From JANYCD01 sp043738625 (GTDB taxonomy: Bacteria; Pseudomonadota; Gammaproteobacteria; Burkholderiales; Rhodocyclaceae), in assembly GCA_043738625.1 (NCBI GenBank), contig JAYUFR010000095.1, positions 1 through 5,830 of the forward strand: a stretch of DNA of 5,830 nt, in the 5' to 3' direction. Position numbers and translations under genes: made by a program. Below are positions 5,426-5,830 of this stretch, in pieces. Each line of letters starts with the position of its first letter. Positions within the stretch are counted from its first letter, which is position 1. Below the pieces are notes generated by a model. The model made no database searches. It had not been told where the DNA came from and was given only the letters and a program-made list of their open reading frames with translations.

Positions 5426-5830
5426 TCAGGTCCGCGCCGGTGCAATGGCAGGCATTCTGGCGACTTGGGCGAGTGAGTGCGCATCGCTCATGCTGTCGGC
5501 GGTTGCGATGGATTGAATGTCGCCCGAAATCTGGCCACCTTCCTCGATCATAATCTTGCCATAGCGGATCTTGCCGCTGACCCGTCCGGTGGAATGAATG
5601 ATCAACTGGCCGCGCGCGGTGAGTTCGCCTTCGAACTGACCGTGAATCTCCGCGGTATCGATGCCGACCGTGCCGCTGAAAGAACCCTGCTCGGCGATGC
5701 GAATGATGTGGCTGTCCATCGTCGCCTCGACACGACCTTCAACCACCAGCGTATCGCAATCAAGAATTTCCGCACCCTTGAGTTTCACGTCGGGGCCGAC
5801 GATCAGCCGGTTACCGGTGGTGGACTCCAA
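5426..5830 (-). CDS. Bactofilin (polymer-forming cytoskeletal protein), N-terminus beyond right edge
   Basis: The last 134 residues of a bactofilin. The frame is open to the window edge; the TTG codon at 5830 is probably internal, since bactofilins normally have a short disordered N-terminal tail before this point. The core begins GNRLIVGPDVKLKG and runs as short imperfect repeats typical of the right-handed beta helix: LVVEGRVEA, GSFSGTV, AEIHGQFEGEL, GQLIIHSTGRVSGKI, GGQISGDI. Bactofilins polymerise without nucleotides into filaments that scaffold cell-wall or polar complexes, usually at the inner face of the membrane. The tail after residue 105 (SIATADSMSDAHSLAQVARM) is the usual disordered C-terminus. 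No peptidase partner gene is visible in the window. It is followed by a strong terminator. Confidence 0.93.
   Translation of the reverse strand: MESTTGNRLIVGPDVKLKGAEILDCDTLVVEGRVEATMDSHIIRIAEQGSFSGTVGIDTAEIHGQFEGELTARGQLIIHSTGRVSGKIRYGKIMIEEGGQISGDIQSIATADSMSDAHSLAQVARMPAIAPART

Overview
The window looks like ordinary chromosome from a betaproteobacterium, possibly Rhodocyclales-like. This rests on the GC-rich coding sequence, the typical SlyX, YlqF, EttA and bactofilin proteins, and the lysine-rich mini-protein. I judged it from remembered family sequences, not from a search, so the order-level placement is uncertain. No mobile element, CRISPR array, tRNA or rRNA was recognised.

Layout from left to right. 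The first 98 bases hold the reversed 5' end of an aromatic amino acid aminotransferase gene (tyrB-like). Next, on the + strand, is a short decayed fragment (about 172-311) matching the C-terminal tail of an EAL (cyclic-di-GMP phosphodiesterase) domain. Two PaaI-like hotdog thioesterase genes follow on the - strand, joined by an ATGA stop/start overlap. A divergent intergenic region leads to a + strand pair: a YlqF/RbgA-type ribosome-assembly GTPase and slyX, which overlap by 8 bases. Converging on slyX from the right is a - strand set: a gene of unknown function (188 aa), then ettA (the ABC-F translation factor), then a 44-aa lysine-rich protein. Further right, 5010 to about 5340 on the + strand is a broken Nudix (ADP-ribose pyrophosphatase type) gene with several frame changes and a short hairpin-bearing insertion. 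The window ends with a bactofilin gene on the - strand, cut by the right edge, with a strong intrinsic terminator.

Together the intact genes are mainly housekeeping: ribosome assembly (YlqF), translation control under low energy (EttA), amino acid metabolism (TyrB-like), acyl-CoA or metabolite thioester hydrolysis (hotdog pair) and cell-shape scaffold (bactofilin). I do not see a new multi-gene defence or mobile system. The points most worth a second look are the hotdog pair with different putative active sites, the two gene remnants (EAL tail and Nudix), the small insertion in the Nudix remnant, the 44-aa basic protein and the unknown gene placed directly before ettA.
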